Source: a virus. From it: DNA of 64,000 nucleotides. Shown piece by piece: positions 8,608 to 16,451 of this stretch. Every line of letters begins with the position of its first letter. Position 1 is the first letter of the stretch. The position numbers and the translations under genes were made by a program. The stretch is taken from IMG/VR virus record IMGVR_UViG_3300028392_000030, positions 1 through 64,000 of that record, one strand, 5' to 3'. Below the pieces are notes generated by a model. That model was not told the DNA's origin, did no database searches, and was given only the letters and a program-made list of their open reading frames with translations.

Positions 8608-9297
8608 GTGACACAAGACCATAACGATATCTATACTATTGTTGAACGTCTTCGAGTAATTGAAGAAGGACTAAACACGAATCAACGAAGTGTCAATCAA
8701 CTTTCAGCTACATTCAAACCAAAAACTGTGGCAGTGTTGACAGCCAAAACAGATCCTAAGAATCCCTTGGCTGGCAAACTAGTTGGCTGCGAAGAAGGCG
8801 AAGAGCCAGACGAGCCATTGGAAGAAGCTGTTACCAGCGAGGATGTGCTGGACCGAGTCAAATCTTCGTTTGCTGATTACTTGAAAACGGTGTCAGACGA
8901 AATCCGTCAAGACTCAGATCTCAAAGATAAAAAACACGAAGACTCAGACATAAAAGAAAAAAGCACAACAGATCGTGCGCTGGTGGCCAAACAACAAAAA
9001 ATCAAAGAAGCTGACAGTGAAATAGGTGCAGCATTGAGTGGTGAGATTCCTGCCCAACAACCTGCAGGTGAACCAGGTGTAAGTATGAAAGAATCAGCAC
9101 CAGTTAAAACTGTTACCAACGAATGCGGCCTATGGGAAGTGCATGGCAATGAGAAGTCCGGGTTTGAAATTCGTCATGGCAATCGTCGATTGCCCACACG
9201 TTTTAGAAATTTAGATGAGGCCGAAATGGCCTTGGAGATGTTTGCAGCACGTCGTCGCAAAGTAAACGACTCAGCAGATTACATCGACGAAGCATAA
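8608..9297 (+). CDS. Acidic conserved phage protein, possible head/scaffold-associated
   Basis: 229 residues; GTG start three bases after the Dps stop. The N-terminus (VERLRVIEEGLN, then QLSATFKPK and SKTDPKNP-type sequence) matches in style a protein found near internal head genes of marine T4-like phages. The middle is a highly charged Asp/Lys/Glu coiled segment (residues 95-130), and residues 160-205 form a small globular domain (CGLWEVHGNEKSGFEI). Function unknown; scaffold or core protein is a guess from charge and position. Confidence 0.45.
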   Translation: MTQDHNDIYTIVERLRVIEEGLNTNQRSVNQLSATFKPKTVAVLTAKTDPKNPLAGKLVGCEEGEEPDEPLEEAVTSEDVLDRVKSSFADYLKTVSDEIRQDSDLKDKKHEDSDIKEKSTTDRALVAKQQKIKEADSEIGAALSGEIPAQQPAGEPGVSMKESAPVKTVTNECGLWEVHGNEKSGFEIRHGNRRLPTRFRNLDEAEMALEMFAARRRKVNDSADYIDEA

Positions 9298-9307
9298 GGA
9301 AAACGAA

Positions 9308-11740
9308 ATGTTTGCATTGGATCTATTCAACACACAGTACGAACGAGCACTCAAAGAAGGTGCAGTAGACAAAGTGGTCAGCGAAGGTGGCCCATACGAT
9401 TTGCCCGGTATTGACTACAACCGTCCTGGAGACGCATCACGTCGACCAAAACCATCCGGCGGCACTACACCGAGACGTCATCCAGATGATCCTGACTTTA
9501 TGGATCCAGACCAACGTAGACTACGTGCCGAACAAGAACGCTTGAAAAAGGCCTGGGCAGAAAAAAACAAAGGTGTAGCAGAAGAAACAGATCCATTCGG
9601 CGGTTACAAACAATCACCCAGAGCATTTGGTGTTGGCAACTTTCAACGCATTGTGAAGGCCAATATGGGCAATCTTCCTACAGTTACCCTGGAGTTTGCT
9701 GATCCCAACGACAACATTGTGTTGGACAGAAAAGGTGTTGACTTAATCAGCGATTACTATGATGGATTAAAAACTGACGCAATTAAAAACCATTTTATCT
9801 ATCGTGTGTTGCCCAGCGCAGATGAAGTGTTGACCATATTGAAACGACTAGGATGGCACGATGCAGTTCAACCCGAACTTCCTGGCATACCTCGACAAGG
9901 CGAACTGCCACTGCAAGAAAAAAAAAGATTAGATCGTAATACAGATGTACCTGCTGGCGATGTCAAGGTTGCTAGAGAACTACAAAAACTTCGTGCCCAA
10001 TATCCTGCAGCACGAAGCGACGTAGAAGTTGTGGCCAAAAGTGAAATAGATTCTAATGAGCGCAGTCAACAGCAATTGGCCGCCATCAAAGGTGCCAACA
10101 ACGAACAAGACCGCTTGCTACAACAACTGGTGGCCCTGGATCGAAAACAAGGTACCGAAATTGGCAGTCTAGACAATGAAAATGATCGTCTTGATCAACA
10201 GTTAAAGCATGTAGAGAAAACCAATGCACGATTAGCACAGGCCATTGGACAGATGAGTGGTCGAGCACAATCAGTTTCGCCGCAATCTCGAGTGGTTGAT
10301 ATTCTCCCAAATGCTCCTGCTGATGCACCAAGCCAACCACAGTCACAAGCGGCTGCTGAGCCAACCGAACCCGTGCAGCAATCAAAATCAAATGCAATAG
10401 GTCGCATGGCTCAAAGTTTAGGTCAAACACGACAAGTTCAAGGCATTGATCAAGGCCCGGCACCCAGCATCAGGGGTGACAACGTAAGTTACATCGATCC
10501 GGTACGACGAGCCCAGGCCGCGATTGCCAAAAAAGACCTAGGGCCCATGGCCAAGCGCATGATCGATAAAGGAGTGCTGACCAGAACCGGTACCGACGAA
10601 GGGCTATTGGGTTTTATAGCAAATAAAAAATCTGAACCAACGAAAAAATCTGAACCGGTTGACCCAATGATTGCAAAAATAGTATCTAATAGACAGAACC
10701 CGCAATCACGAGTTCCTGGAGCAAAAGCCAAAGTGTATCACGGTTACGATGAATACAATCGTGCCAAGGCAGTGGGTGATGTAGAAGAATCCACAGTAAA
10801 TGAATTTGCATCTGGGCAAGGTGGAGATTCAGGCAACTATTTCCAGGCCCTGGCTTCGGCCTGGTATAATGGCACCTTTGACACAGGTAGCCTGCAAAAA
10901 GGTATCAAGAGTCAAGAGGACGTGGAACGCTTGTTGAATCGTGGCGTTGTTTGTCCTGATGGCAAGACTCGTAAACTGCATATTGATTACAATGCCAACT
11001 TTGACGGTGTGGAAATCTACAGTGATGACTATTATGAATACGGTGATCACGATGACACCATAGACAGTCGCACAGGCCAAAAGTGGGGACCATATGACTT
11101 TATGGCATTCTCAGATGAAGACTTGAGTGAAAGTCTGAACGAATTGTCAACAGATAAGTTGGCACAATATAAAACAGCCTCGGCACTTGATGCTGGTGCT
11201 GCTGACAAGCGTGGTGACTACGAGCGTGGTGACAAACGTTTTGCAGGAATCGTAAAAGCAACCAAAAAACAATTTGCCAACGATCTCAAGAAACATGGTC
11301 AGCAAGGTGTGGCGGAAGGCGTCTATCGCGGCGACTGGGTACGACATCCAGACAATCCATGGCAGATAGGTCAAATACAAAGTATTGACAATGGTCAAGC
11401 CGTGGTCACATGGAAAAAGACTGACAAAAGAAAAAAGGCAATGTCATCAACTCATGCAGTTGATGCCCTACAACATGCCAGGCGTGAGTTCTCTCAATTG
11501 ACACAACCCACACATACACCGGGCATGGCGGAAGGCTCCAGCACTGCCAGTGATGCAGTTGAACGGGCTATTCTCAATCGCATCATGGTAGCGCACACAG
11601 ACCTGTTGATGCGGTTTGGACCAGACAAAGTCATGCAGGCCGCTGAAGAAGTTGCTTACGGAGTAGGCGATGTTGATGAAATTGGCACCAGCGATGTCAG
11701 TGCTTATGTCAATCAAGTAAGACAAATACTAGGTGCCTAA
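9308..11740 (+). CDS. Large modular head-associated protein with QGVAEG linkers
   Basis: 810 residues; RBS-like AGGAAA before ATG 9308. The N-terminus (LFNTQYERALKEGAVDKVVSEG) is amphipathic. Coiled-coil, Gln-rich segments span residues 215-330. A folded domain with GNYFQALASAWYNGTF and an Asp/Tyr-rich loop lies near 505-590, a small beta domain (VRHPDNPWQIGQIQSI) at about 675-735, and an alpha-helical end at about 745-810. Linkers NKGVAEE, QQGVAEG and PGMAEG separate the modules, and the middle one repeats at DNA level the linker of the first gene. Likely a cleaved internal or core protein; no enzyme motif is seen. Confidence 0.45.
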   Translation: MFALDLFNTQYERALKEGAVDKVVSEGGPYDLPGIDYNRPGDASRRPKPSGGTTPRRHPDDPDFMDPDQRRLRAEQERLKKAWAEKNKGVAEETDPFGGYKQSPRAFGVGNFQRIVKANMGNLPTVTLEFADPNDNIVLDRKGVDLISDYYDGLKTDAIKNHFIYRVLPSADEVLTILKRLGWHDAVQPELPGIPRQGELPLQEKKRLDRNTDVPAGDVKVARELQKLRAQYPAARSDVEVVAKSEIDSNERSQQQLAAIKGANNEQDRLLQQLVALDRKQGTEIGSLDNENDRLDQQLKHVEKTNARLAQAIGQMSGRAQSVSPQSRVVDILPNAPADAPSQPQSQAAAEPTEPVQQSKSNAIGRMAQSLGQTRQVQGIDQGPAPSIRGDNVSYIDPVRRAQAAIAKKDLGPMAKRMIDKGVLTRTGTDEGLLGFIANKKSEPTKKSEPVDPMIAKIVSNRQNPQSRVPGAKAKVYHGYDEYNRAKAVGDVEESTVNEFASGQGGDSGNYFQALASAWYNGTFDTGSLQKGIKSQEDVERLLNRGVVCPDGKTRKLHIDYNANFDGVEIYSDDYYEYGDHDDTIDSRTGQKWGPYDFMAFSDEDLSESLNELSTDKLAQYKTASALDAGAADKRGDYERGDKRFAGIVKATKKQFANDLKKHGQQGVAEGVYRGDWVRHPDNPWQIGQIQSIDNGQAVVTWKKTDKRKKAMSSTHAVDALQHARREFSQLTQPTHTPGMAEGSSTASDAVERAILNRIMVAHTDLLMRFGPDKVMQAAEEVAYGVGDVDEIGTSDVSAYVNQVRQILGA

Positions 11741-12375
11741 TGATACTTGCTGATTTTCAAATCAGTAACCATGACAAATTAGATCGTATTCTAGTGCGTC
11801 TATGTGACATGGTTGTTGCGGGTCAACAACAGGCTCCAGATCAATATGGCATGGTTGCAGCCGCAGTATTAGATCCCGACAACCGTTGTGTAATGGGTGT
11901 CAACTATCCTGCCAGAGACGGACGACGAGTTCACGGTGAACGTGCTGCTATTGACAGCTATCATGCTCGTTTTGGTTCTATTCCTGCGGGCAGCATTATC
12001 ATTACAACCTGTAGCCCATGCACTCAAGACATGGCTGAACGTGCAGGCATTAACTGTAGTGATCTTGTTGACGAAGTTGGTGTCCACAAAGTCTATGCTG
12101 GCTATCAAGACCCTAGCCAGGAACGGATACGTAAAAAATATCACATAGAAATCACACGTAATCCCAAAATACAACAACTATGCAAGGCATTTGCTGATAC
12201 GTTTTTAAAAGATGAATTAAACGAACTCACGTTCTTAGGATCGCAATGTACCAAAGACTGTTCAGGTCATAGAGCCGGCTATGCCTGGAGTCAAAGCAAA
12301 GGTGGACGTGTGGCCAACAGTCCATGGAGCCCCAGCTTCAACAAAGGCTCACAACTACACGTGGATGGCAAGTAA
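11740..12375 (+). CDS. Cytidine-deaminase-fold protein fused to a phage C-terminal domain
   Basis: 211 residues. Residues 40-120 carry the zinc deaminase signature: HGERAA (His-x-Glu) and TTCSPCTQDM (Pro-Cys with a second Cys two before it), as in the CDA/dCMP deaminase fold. After a possible processing site (ELNE) near residue 160 comes a C-terminal domain with LGSQCTKDCSGHRAGY and SPSFNKGS, a motif block I associate with internal proteins of marine T4-like phages. The substrate (dCMP, cytidine or a base in nucleic acid) cannot be read from the sequence. The start overlaps the upstream TAA (TAATG). Confidence 0.6.
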   Translation: MILADFQISNHDKLDRILVRLCDMVVAGQQQAPDQYGMVAAAVLDPDNRCVMGVNYPARDGRRVHGERAAIDSYHARFGSIPAGSIIITTCSPCTQDMAERAGINCSDLVDEVGVHKVYAGYQDPSQERIRKKYHIEITRNPKIQQLCKAFADTFLKDELNELTFLGSQCTKDCSGHRAGYAWSQSKGGRVANSPWSPSFNKGSQLHVDGK

Positions 12376-12449
12376 TGGACTATCCATATCCTGTATATCC
12401 CGAAGACGACGGCTATGATCGCCCAAGAAATCCTTACGCCCCTTGTTGA
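12375..12449 (+). CDS. 24-residue ORF coupled to the deaminase stop
   Basis: The ATG shares its A with the TAA of the deaminase gene, the same junction type used by real genes in this cluster. It encodes a Pro/Tyr/Asp-rich peptide beginning MDYPYPVYPEDD and overlaps the next gene (12415) in another frame. It may be a tiny gene, a translational coupler for the next gene, or chance. Confidence 0.25.
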   Translation: MDYPYPVYPEDDGYDRPRNPYAPC

Positions 12450-13008
12450 ATTATCTCCGGATACTTTGACCGGTAGCAAAAGCAGTAGTCTTAATCTTGA
12501 AAGATTTTGGGCAGTTGCCACACTATCTCAAATTAAAAACCGCTTTGATACCATTTATATTTTGGGATCTTGGTACGGCAATGTGGCCTTATTGTTGTTC
12601 ATGCTTGACAAGTATATCGCGTTTGATCAAATTGTCAACGTTGATACTAATCCTACCTCACTCAAAGTTGGGCAACAACGACTGAAGCAACTGGGCTTAG
12701 ATAGCAAAACTCAAGCCATGCTCAAAGATGCCAACAAATTAGATTATCAACAACTTGGTCCCAATGGTCTAGTGATCAATTTAAGTTGCCATGACATTGA
12801 AGGACTAGCATGGTTAGATAATATCCCTAAGGGAACCATGGTTGTTCTTCAAGCTCGCAACAATAACCCCGGGGCGGTTAATCAATACAAAGATTTTAAA
12901 CAATTTGATACAGCATTGCCTATTTCTAAAACTATATATCAGGCAACACTTGATCTGATAGACTCAGATGGTCCGTATGAAGATTATATGAAAATTGGTA
13001 TCAAATAG
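12415..13008 (+). CDS. SAM-dependent methyltransferase-like protein
   Basis: 197 residues. The Rossmann-type start ILGSWYGNVALLLF (residues 48-61), an acidic strand end VNVDTN (73-78), and the later NLSCHDIEG and VLQARNNN match class I methyltransferase motifs loosely. There is no clear Shine-Dalgarno before ATG 12415, which lies inside the 24-residue ORF, so coupled translation is likely. The target is unknown. Similar small methyltransferase-like proteins are frequent in marine phages. Confidence 0.45.
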   Translation: MIAQEILTPLVELSPDTLTGSKSSSLNLERFWAVATLSQIKNRFDTIYILGSWYGNVALLLFMLDKYIAFDQIVNVDTNPTSLKVGQQRLKQLGLDSKTQAMLKDANKLDYQQLGPNGLVINLSCHDIEGLAWLDNIPKGTMVVLQARNNNPGAVNQYKDFKQFDTALPISKTIYQATLDLIDSDGPYEDYMKIGIK

Positions 13009-13055
13009 TATAAGCAAATATTTCTAGTAGTATAGGACACAATAAGTAATTGTAT

Positions 13056-14108
13056 ATGCATGTTGATCAATTAAAATTTTACAAATACAGTCCGATCAAA
13101 AAACCCAAATATCAGGGTAAATTTTGTCGCTTACCGTTTGATACTTTACAAATCGACCAAGACGGTGATGTGCAATTGTGTGACTGCCAAGCATTTATGC
13201 CCTACACGATTGGCAACATTTACAAAAATAGTTTACAAGACATTTGGACAAATGAAGCTGCTGATCGTGTAAGACAGTCAGTGGTCGACGAAGAATTTAC
13301 CTACTGTAGTTGGGCCTGTTCTCACTTGGCCACTTTGCCCAACCGTCCGGCAATAGTGCCACTGGTTCAAGATTTTCCAAAAACGATCAAGATAGATATG
13401 GATCGTAGTTGTAATCTAAAATGTCCCAGTTGCAGAGAAGACGTTATTATCGAAAAGCACTCGGATCGCATTGACAAACAAATTGAACTATACGAGCATA
13501 TAAAACAATGGGCTCTCAGCAATCCTACTAAGTTTATACGCCTTATTCCAATGAATAGCGGAGAAATTTTTGCAAGCCACAGCGGATTGGCTTTTTTAAA
13601 GTCTTTGCAAGACTATCCCCACAACAATATCAAATTGACTATTACTACCAATGGAACCTTGATTAGTCGCAATCAAACACTGCTCAGCAACATTGACCAT
13701 TTAATTGACATTTTTACCGTCAGTATCGATGCTAGCACTGCCGAAACCTATGCTCAAGTTAGAGGCGGCAATTGGGATGAACTGTTGCTGGGATTAGATT
13801 TTGTAAGGAATAATTTAAAAAAATCTGTAGACTTTCAATTTTGTATACAAAAAAATAACTATCACGAAATTGAATCATTCGCTGACTTTGCCAATCAATA
13901 CAAAGCCAACATAACTTATCAAAAGCTCACAGACTGGGGACATTGGAATATTGCCTGGTGGCACAACAATAATGTCTTAGATAGATCCAAAGATACATTT
14001 AACTCCGTAATTGACAGTATTATTCGAGTACGAGCTCAATACCCAGGACGAATATCAGTGGCGGCCGGAATTAGTAAGTATTTAGAACAACGTAACAAAT
14101 CAAACTAA
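13056..14108 (+). CDS. Radical SAM protein with N-terminal SPASM/twitch-like cysteine domain
   Basis: 350 residues from ATG 13056 (a TTG two codons upstream is less likely). The radical SAM CX3CX2C motif is CNLKCPSC, near residue 120. Before it, residues 23-95 look like a SPASM/twitch auxiliary cluster domain: FCRLPFDTLQI, LCDC, IGNI...DIW and CSWAC. This domain normally follows the radical SAM barrel, so the order here is reversed, as in N-twitch proteins. The barrel continues through ITTNGT and VSIDAS. Substrate unknown; peptide or sugar modification is typical for relatives. It stands alone between short intergenic gaps. Confidence 0.75.
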   Translation: MHVDQLKFYKYSPIKKPKYQGKFCRLPFDTLQIDQDGDVQLCDCQAFMPYTIGNIYKNSLQDIWTNEAADRVRQSVVDEEFTYCSWACSHLATLPNRPAIVPLVQDFPKTIKIDMDRSCNLKCPSCREDVIIEKHSDRIDKQIELYEHIKQWALSNPTKFIRLIPMNSGEIFASHSGLAFLKSLQDYPHNNIKLTITTNGTLISRNQTLLSNIDHLIDIFTVSIDASTAETYAQVRGGNWDELLLGLDFVRNNLKKSVDFQFCIQKNNYHEIESFADFANQYKANITYQKLTDWGHWNIAWWHNNNVLDRSKDTFNSVIDSIIRVRAQYPGRISVAAGISKYLEQRNKSN

Positions 14109-14118
14109 TACTGTAACT

Positions 14119-14156
14119 TGTTGCGAGGTGGGCCAGGTGCTGGCCTAGTCGAACAA
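14119..14156 (+). other. Extended hairpin in intergenic region
   Basis: GGCCAG-GTG-CTGGCC (14131-14145) forms a perfect 6-bp stem, flanked by CGA/TCG and TTGTT/AACAA pairings. No U-tract follows, so it is not a standard terminator; it could be an RNA processing or stability element at the end of the radical SAM message. Confidence 0.4.
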
Positions 14157-14226
14157 TTCGCTACCGTGAAACTAAAAGTGACCATTTATTAGCAATAAGT
14201 AATCAATGCCAACAAAAAAATAACGA

Positions 14227-14261
14227 GTCAATTGCTCGAATCTTCGAGTTGATCAATTGAC
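14227..14261 (+). promoter_or_regulatory. Inverted repeat overlapping the -35 box (possible operator)
   Basis: GTCAATTG (14227-14234) and CAATTGAC (14254-14261) are perfect inverted repeats, and inside them CTCGAA-TC-TTCGAG is a second perfect palindrome. The right arm overlaps the -35 hexamer of the promoter at 14257. It could be a repressor site or a terminator stem for upstream transcription; no U-tract is present. Confidence 0.45.
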
Positions 14262-14284
14262 TTTATGAAATAATCGTGTATAAT
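14257..14284 (+). promoter_or_regulatory. Sigma70-type promoter of the DsbA-like gene
   Basis: TTGACT (14257-14262), 16-bp spacer, TATAAT (14279-14284). The start codon at 14310 follows with an AGGAGA ribosome site. Confidence 0.75.
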
Positions 14285-14309
14285 AGTGAAACTTACACAG
14301 GAGAAACCA

Positions 14310-14573
14310 ATGTCCAATAGTAGAATTTTTAGCGGTGCAGAACAGGCCAAACTTACCCAAGTGATCAATGAAGGTATGCAGGTCATGATGGAAATCGAAA
14401 CACTAACTGGTGGTCTCAATGACACAGTCAAGGCCATTGCCGAAGAAATGGATATCAAACCCAACGTGCTTAAAAAAGCCATCCGCTTGGCACACAAGAG
14501 CGAATTTGGTCGTGAACAACAGGATCACGAATTGTTAGAAACAATTCTGACTTCGGTAGGCAAGACCTTATAA
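14310..14573 (+). CDS. dsbA: DsbA-like double-stranded DNA-binding protein
   Basis: 87 residues, mostly helical. The sequence NEGMQVMMEIETLTGGLNDTVKAIAEE followed by KPNVLKKAIRLAHK matches the conserved pattern of T4-like phage DsbA (late-transcription dsDNA-binding protein), especially in marine relatives. ATG 14310 is chosen because AGGAGA sits at the right spacing; an upstream in-frame ATG at 14286 lies in the leader. It has its own sigma70-type promoter, and transcription may continue towards the polymerase gene. Confidence 0.65.
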   Translation: MSNSRIFSGAEQAKLTQVINEGMQVMMEIETLTGGLNDTVKAIAEEMDIKPNVLKKAIRLAHKSEFGREQQDHELLETILTSVGKTL

Positions 14574-14576
14574 ATA
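14569..14576 (+). promoter_or_regulatory. Late-promoter box TATAAATA
   Basis: An exact T4 late consensus TATAAATA overlaps the DsbA-like stop codon and lies 36 bases before the start at 14613. Confidence 0.5.
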
Positions 14577-14612
14577 TTGTTTTCAAACAATCGAGTCGTT
14601 CACGTTACGAAC

Positions 14613-16451
14613 ATGAATCATGGCTACCCGGCCATAAACGGAGAATATATATTGCAAGACCAAAAAAAGAAGTTTTTGATTGTTAGATTTGCACCCGGTA
14701 GCGGAGGAAAATTTCTTTCAACATTATTTCAATGCAGTGACTCGGTTCATGCCTGGGACGAGGATCTTACTCTAGCCAAGCAAGAAAAAGATTATGAAAA
14801 AATTTTTAGTTACGTAAGTTCAAAATTTACAACAAACTTTGAAGATTGGCAAAAAATTGAACCGGAAGTCCCTTACCAAACTGATTTTGTAAGTAATCGT
14901 TTCCCTCGTGGTGATGACATCACTTTTGAACAGGCACAAACATTATTGATAAATGATTCAAAATATCAACATGATTTCAATACCAACGGTCAAATAGTTC
15001 TTATTTTAAATAAGTCACAGGTGCCACAGTGGATCTGGGGTCAAGCTAATATTGTCAATATTCTAATAGACAATAACAAGAGCAAAAAATGGTTTCGGGT
15101 TGCAAGACTTCAAAAATTATTTACTAAACTCGACGAACGTTCTTACGTAATCAAACAAGAACATGAAGATTATTGCTCACCCAAACGAGCAAAATTAGCT
15201 GTCAAATTCAATAATGAAAAAACATTTCAAGGATCATGGTACAGTTTTGTAAAAAAATATATCATAAATGATGAAGTTGGGAAACTGTTTACCAGTAAAC
15301 AGTTGATCGAGAATCATCCATCAAATGTTAACGTTGACAATTTCTTTTTTGATCTTTCATTATACGACAACGAAATCAAATTTATAGAACAATTTCAAGA
15401 TCTTTGTAATCAACTTGGAATAACACCAGCACCAGTGTTTTTGATTTCAAAAATATTAAAACACTATCAAAGTATACATCGCCCGGCGTTGAACAACACT
15501 ATTATGTCTGGAACAAGTTATGATTATAAAGACAGGATGCAAGCATCTAAATCTCATGTGCGTAAAGCTGTAAAACATACAAACTATATAGGTTTTCTTG
15601 GTGATCAAGTTGATTCGGTTGTTCTGGATAAATTTTTATCAAATACCAACAAAACAGTGTTGGTGACTGATAACAAAATTACAGTGCCCACAAGTGCCAA
15701 TCAAACAATATTAAATATTTCTCCTGAGTTTTACGGCATACATTATATGCCGTTTAATTTAGAAAATTTACCAAGTCCAGAACGGGCATATAACTGTTTT
15801 ATCAATCGTATTTGTGCAAATCGACAAAGTTGGTTTTACAAATTGTCTGATATTGGGCTAGATAAGGGATTTGTAAGTTTTAATATTGATTATCGACTCA
15901 CACCAAGTCACGCCTATGCCGACAAATTGGCCATATTTGATCGGTTGCATTACGAACATAATACAATATTTCAGCGGCAATATGAAAAAATTAGGCCGTT
16001 GGTTCCTTATTGTAATTTTGAGCAAACCAGCAATATTGAAAATATTATTGCCAAAAGCATGGTCTCTTTGGTAATAGAAACATACTTCGATGATAATCGA
16101 GTCATTGCACTGAGTGAAAAAACTTTTAGGGCATTACAACTACCAAGGCCATTTTTATTGTTTGCCCCTAAGGGCACAATACAATACTTGACAAGTCTTG
16201 GTTTTCGAATAATCAATGATGGACTAGACCATAGTTATGACACCAAAGAACATTGGATTACAAGACAAACATTAATTTTAGAACAGTTAGAAAGAAGTTT
16301 AAGAAACACAGACTACACTATACCTCAAAGTTGGATAGATATAGCAGACCATAATCAACAAATAATGCGTAATTGGGATAAAAGTTGGAACATTAAAATT
16401 CAATCTTCCATAGACAAAGCAACAAATATACTATATAATGAGCTACAATGA
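14613..16451 (+). CDS. Fusion of sulfotransferase/P-loop-like and glycosyltransferase-like domains
   Basis: 612 residues from ATG 14613; an in-frame TTG at 14577 would add 12, and neither has a clear Shine-Dalgarno. Near the N-terminus, FLIVRFAPGSGGKFLSTLF parallels NFLPGSAGNFISRCL in the gene at 20838, a P-loop-like PGSxG motif of the sort seen in sulfotransferases. The C-terminal 200 residues have the pattern SLVIETYFDD..ALSEKTFRALQLPRPFLLF and LGF..INDGLDHSYD shared with the genes at 6582 and 56632. This suggests a two-domain surface-glycan enzyme. Both assignments are by motif only. The stop overlaps the polymerase start (ATGA). Confidence 0.45.
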   Translation: MNHGYPAINGEYILQDQKKKFLIVRFAPGSGGKFLSTLFQCSDSVHAWDEDLTLAKQEKDYEKIFSYVSSKFTTNFEDWQKIEPEVPYQTDFVSNRFPRGDDITFEQAQTLLINDSKYQHDFNTNGQIVLILNKSQVPQWIWGQANIVNILIDNNKSKKWFRVARLQKLFTKLDERSYVIKQEHEDYCSPKRAKLAVKFNNEKTFQGSWYSFVKKYIINDEVGKLFTSKQLIENHPSNVNVDNFFFDLSLYDNEIKFIEQFQDLCNQLGITPAPVFLISKILKHYQSIHRPALNNTIMSGTSYDYKDRMQASKSHVRKAVKHTNYIGFLGDQVDSVVLDKFLSNTNKTVLVTDNKITVPTSANQTILNISPEFYGIHYMPFNLENLPSPERAYNCFINRICANRQSWFYKLSDIGLDKGFVSFNIDYRLTPSHAYADKLAIFDRLHYEHNTIFQRQYEKIRPLVPYCNFEQTSNIENIIAKSMVSLVIETYFDDNRVIALSEKTFRALQLPRPFLLFAPKGTIQYLTSLGFRIINDGLDHSYDTKEHWITRQTLILEQLERSLRNTDYTIPQSWIDIADHNQQIMRNWDKSWNIKIQSSIDKATNILYNELQ

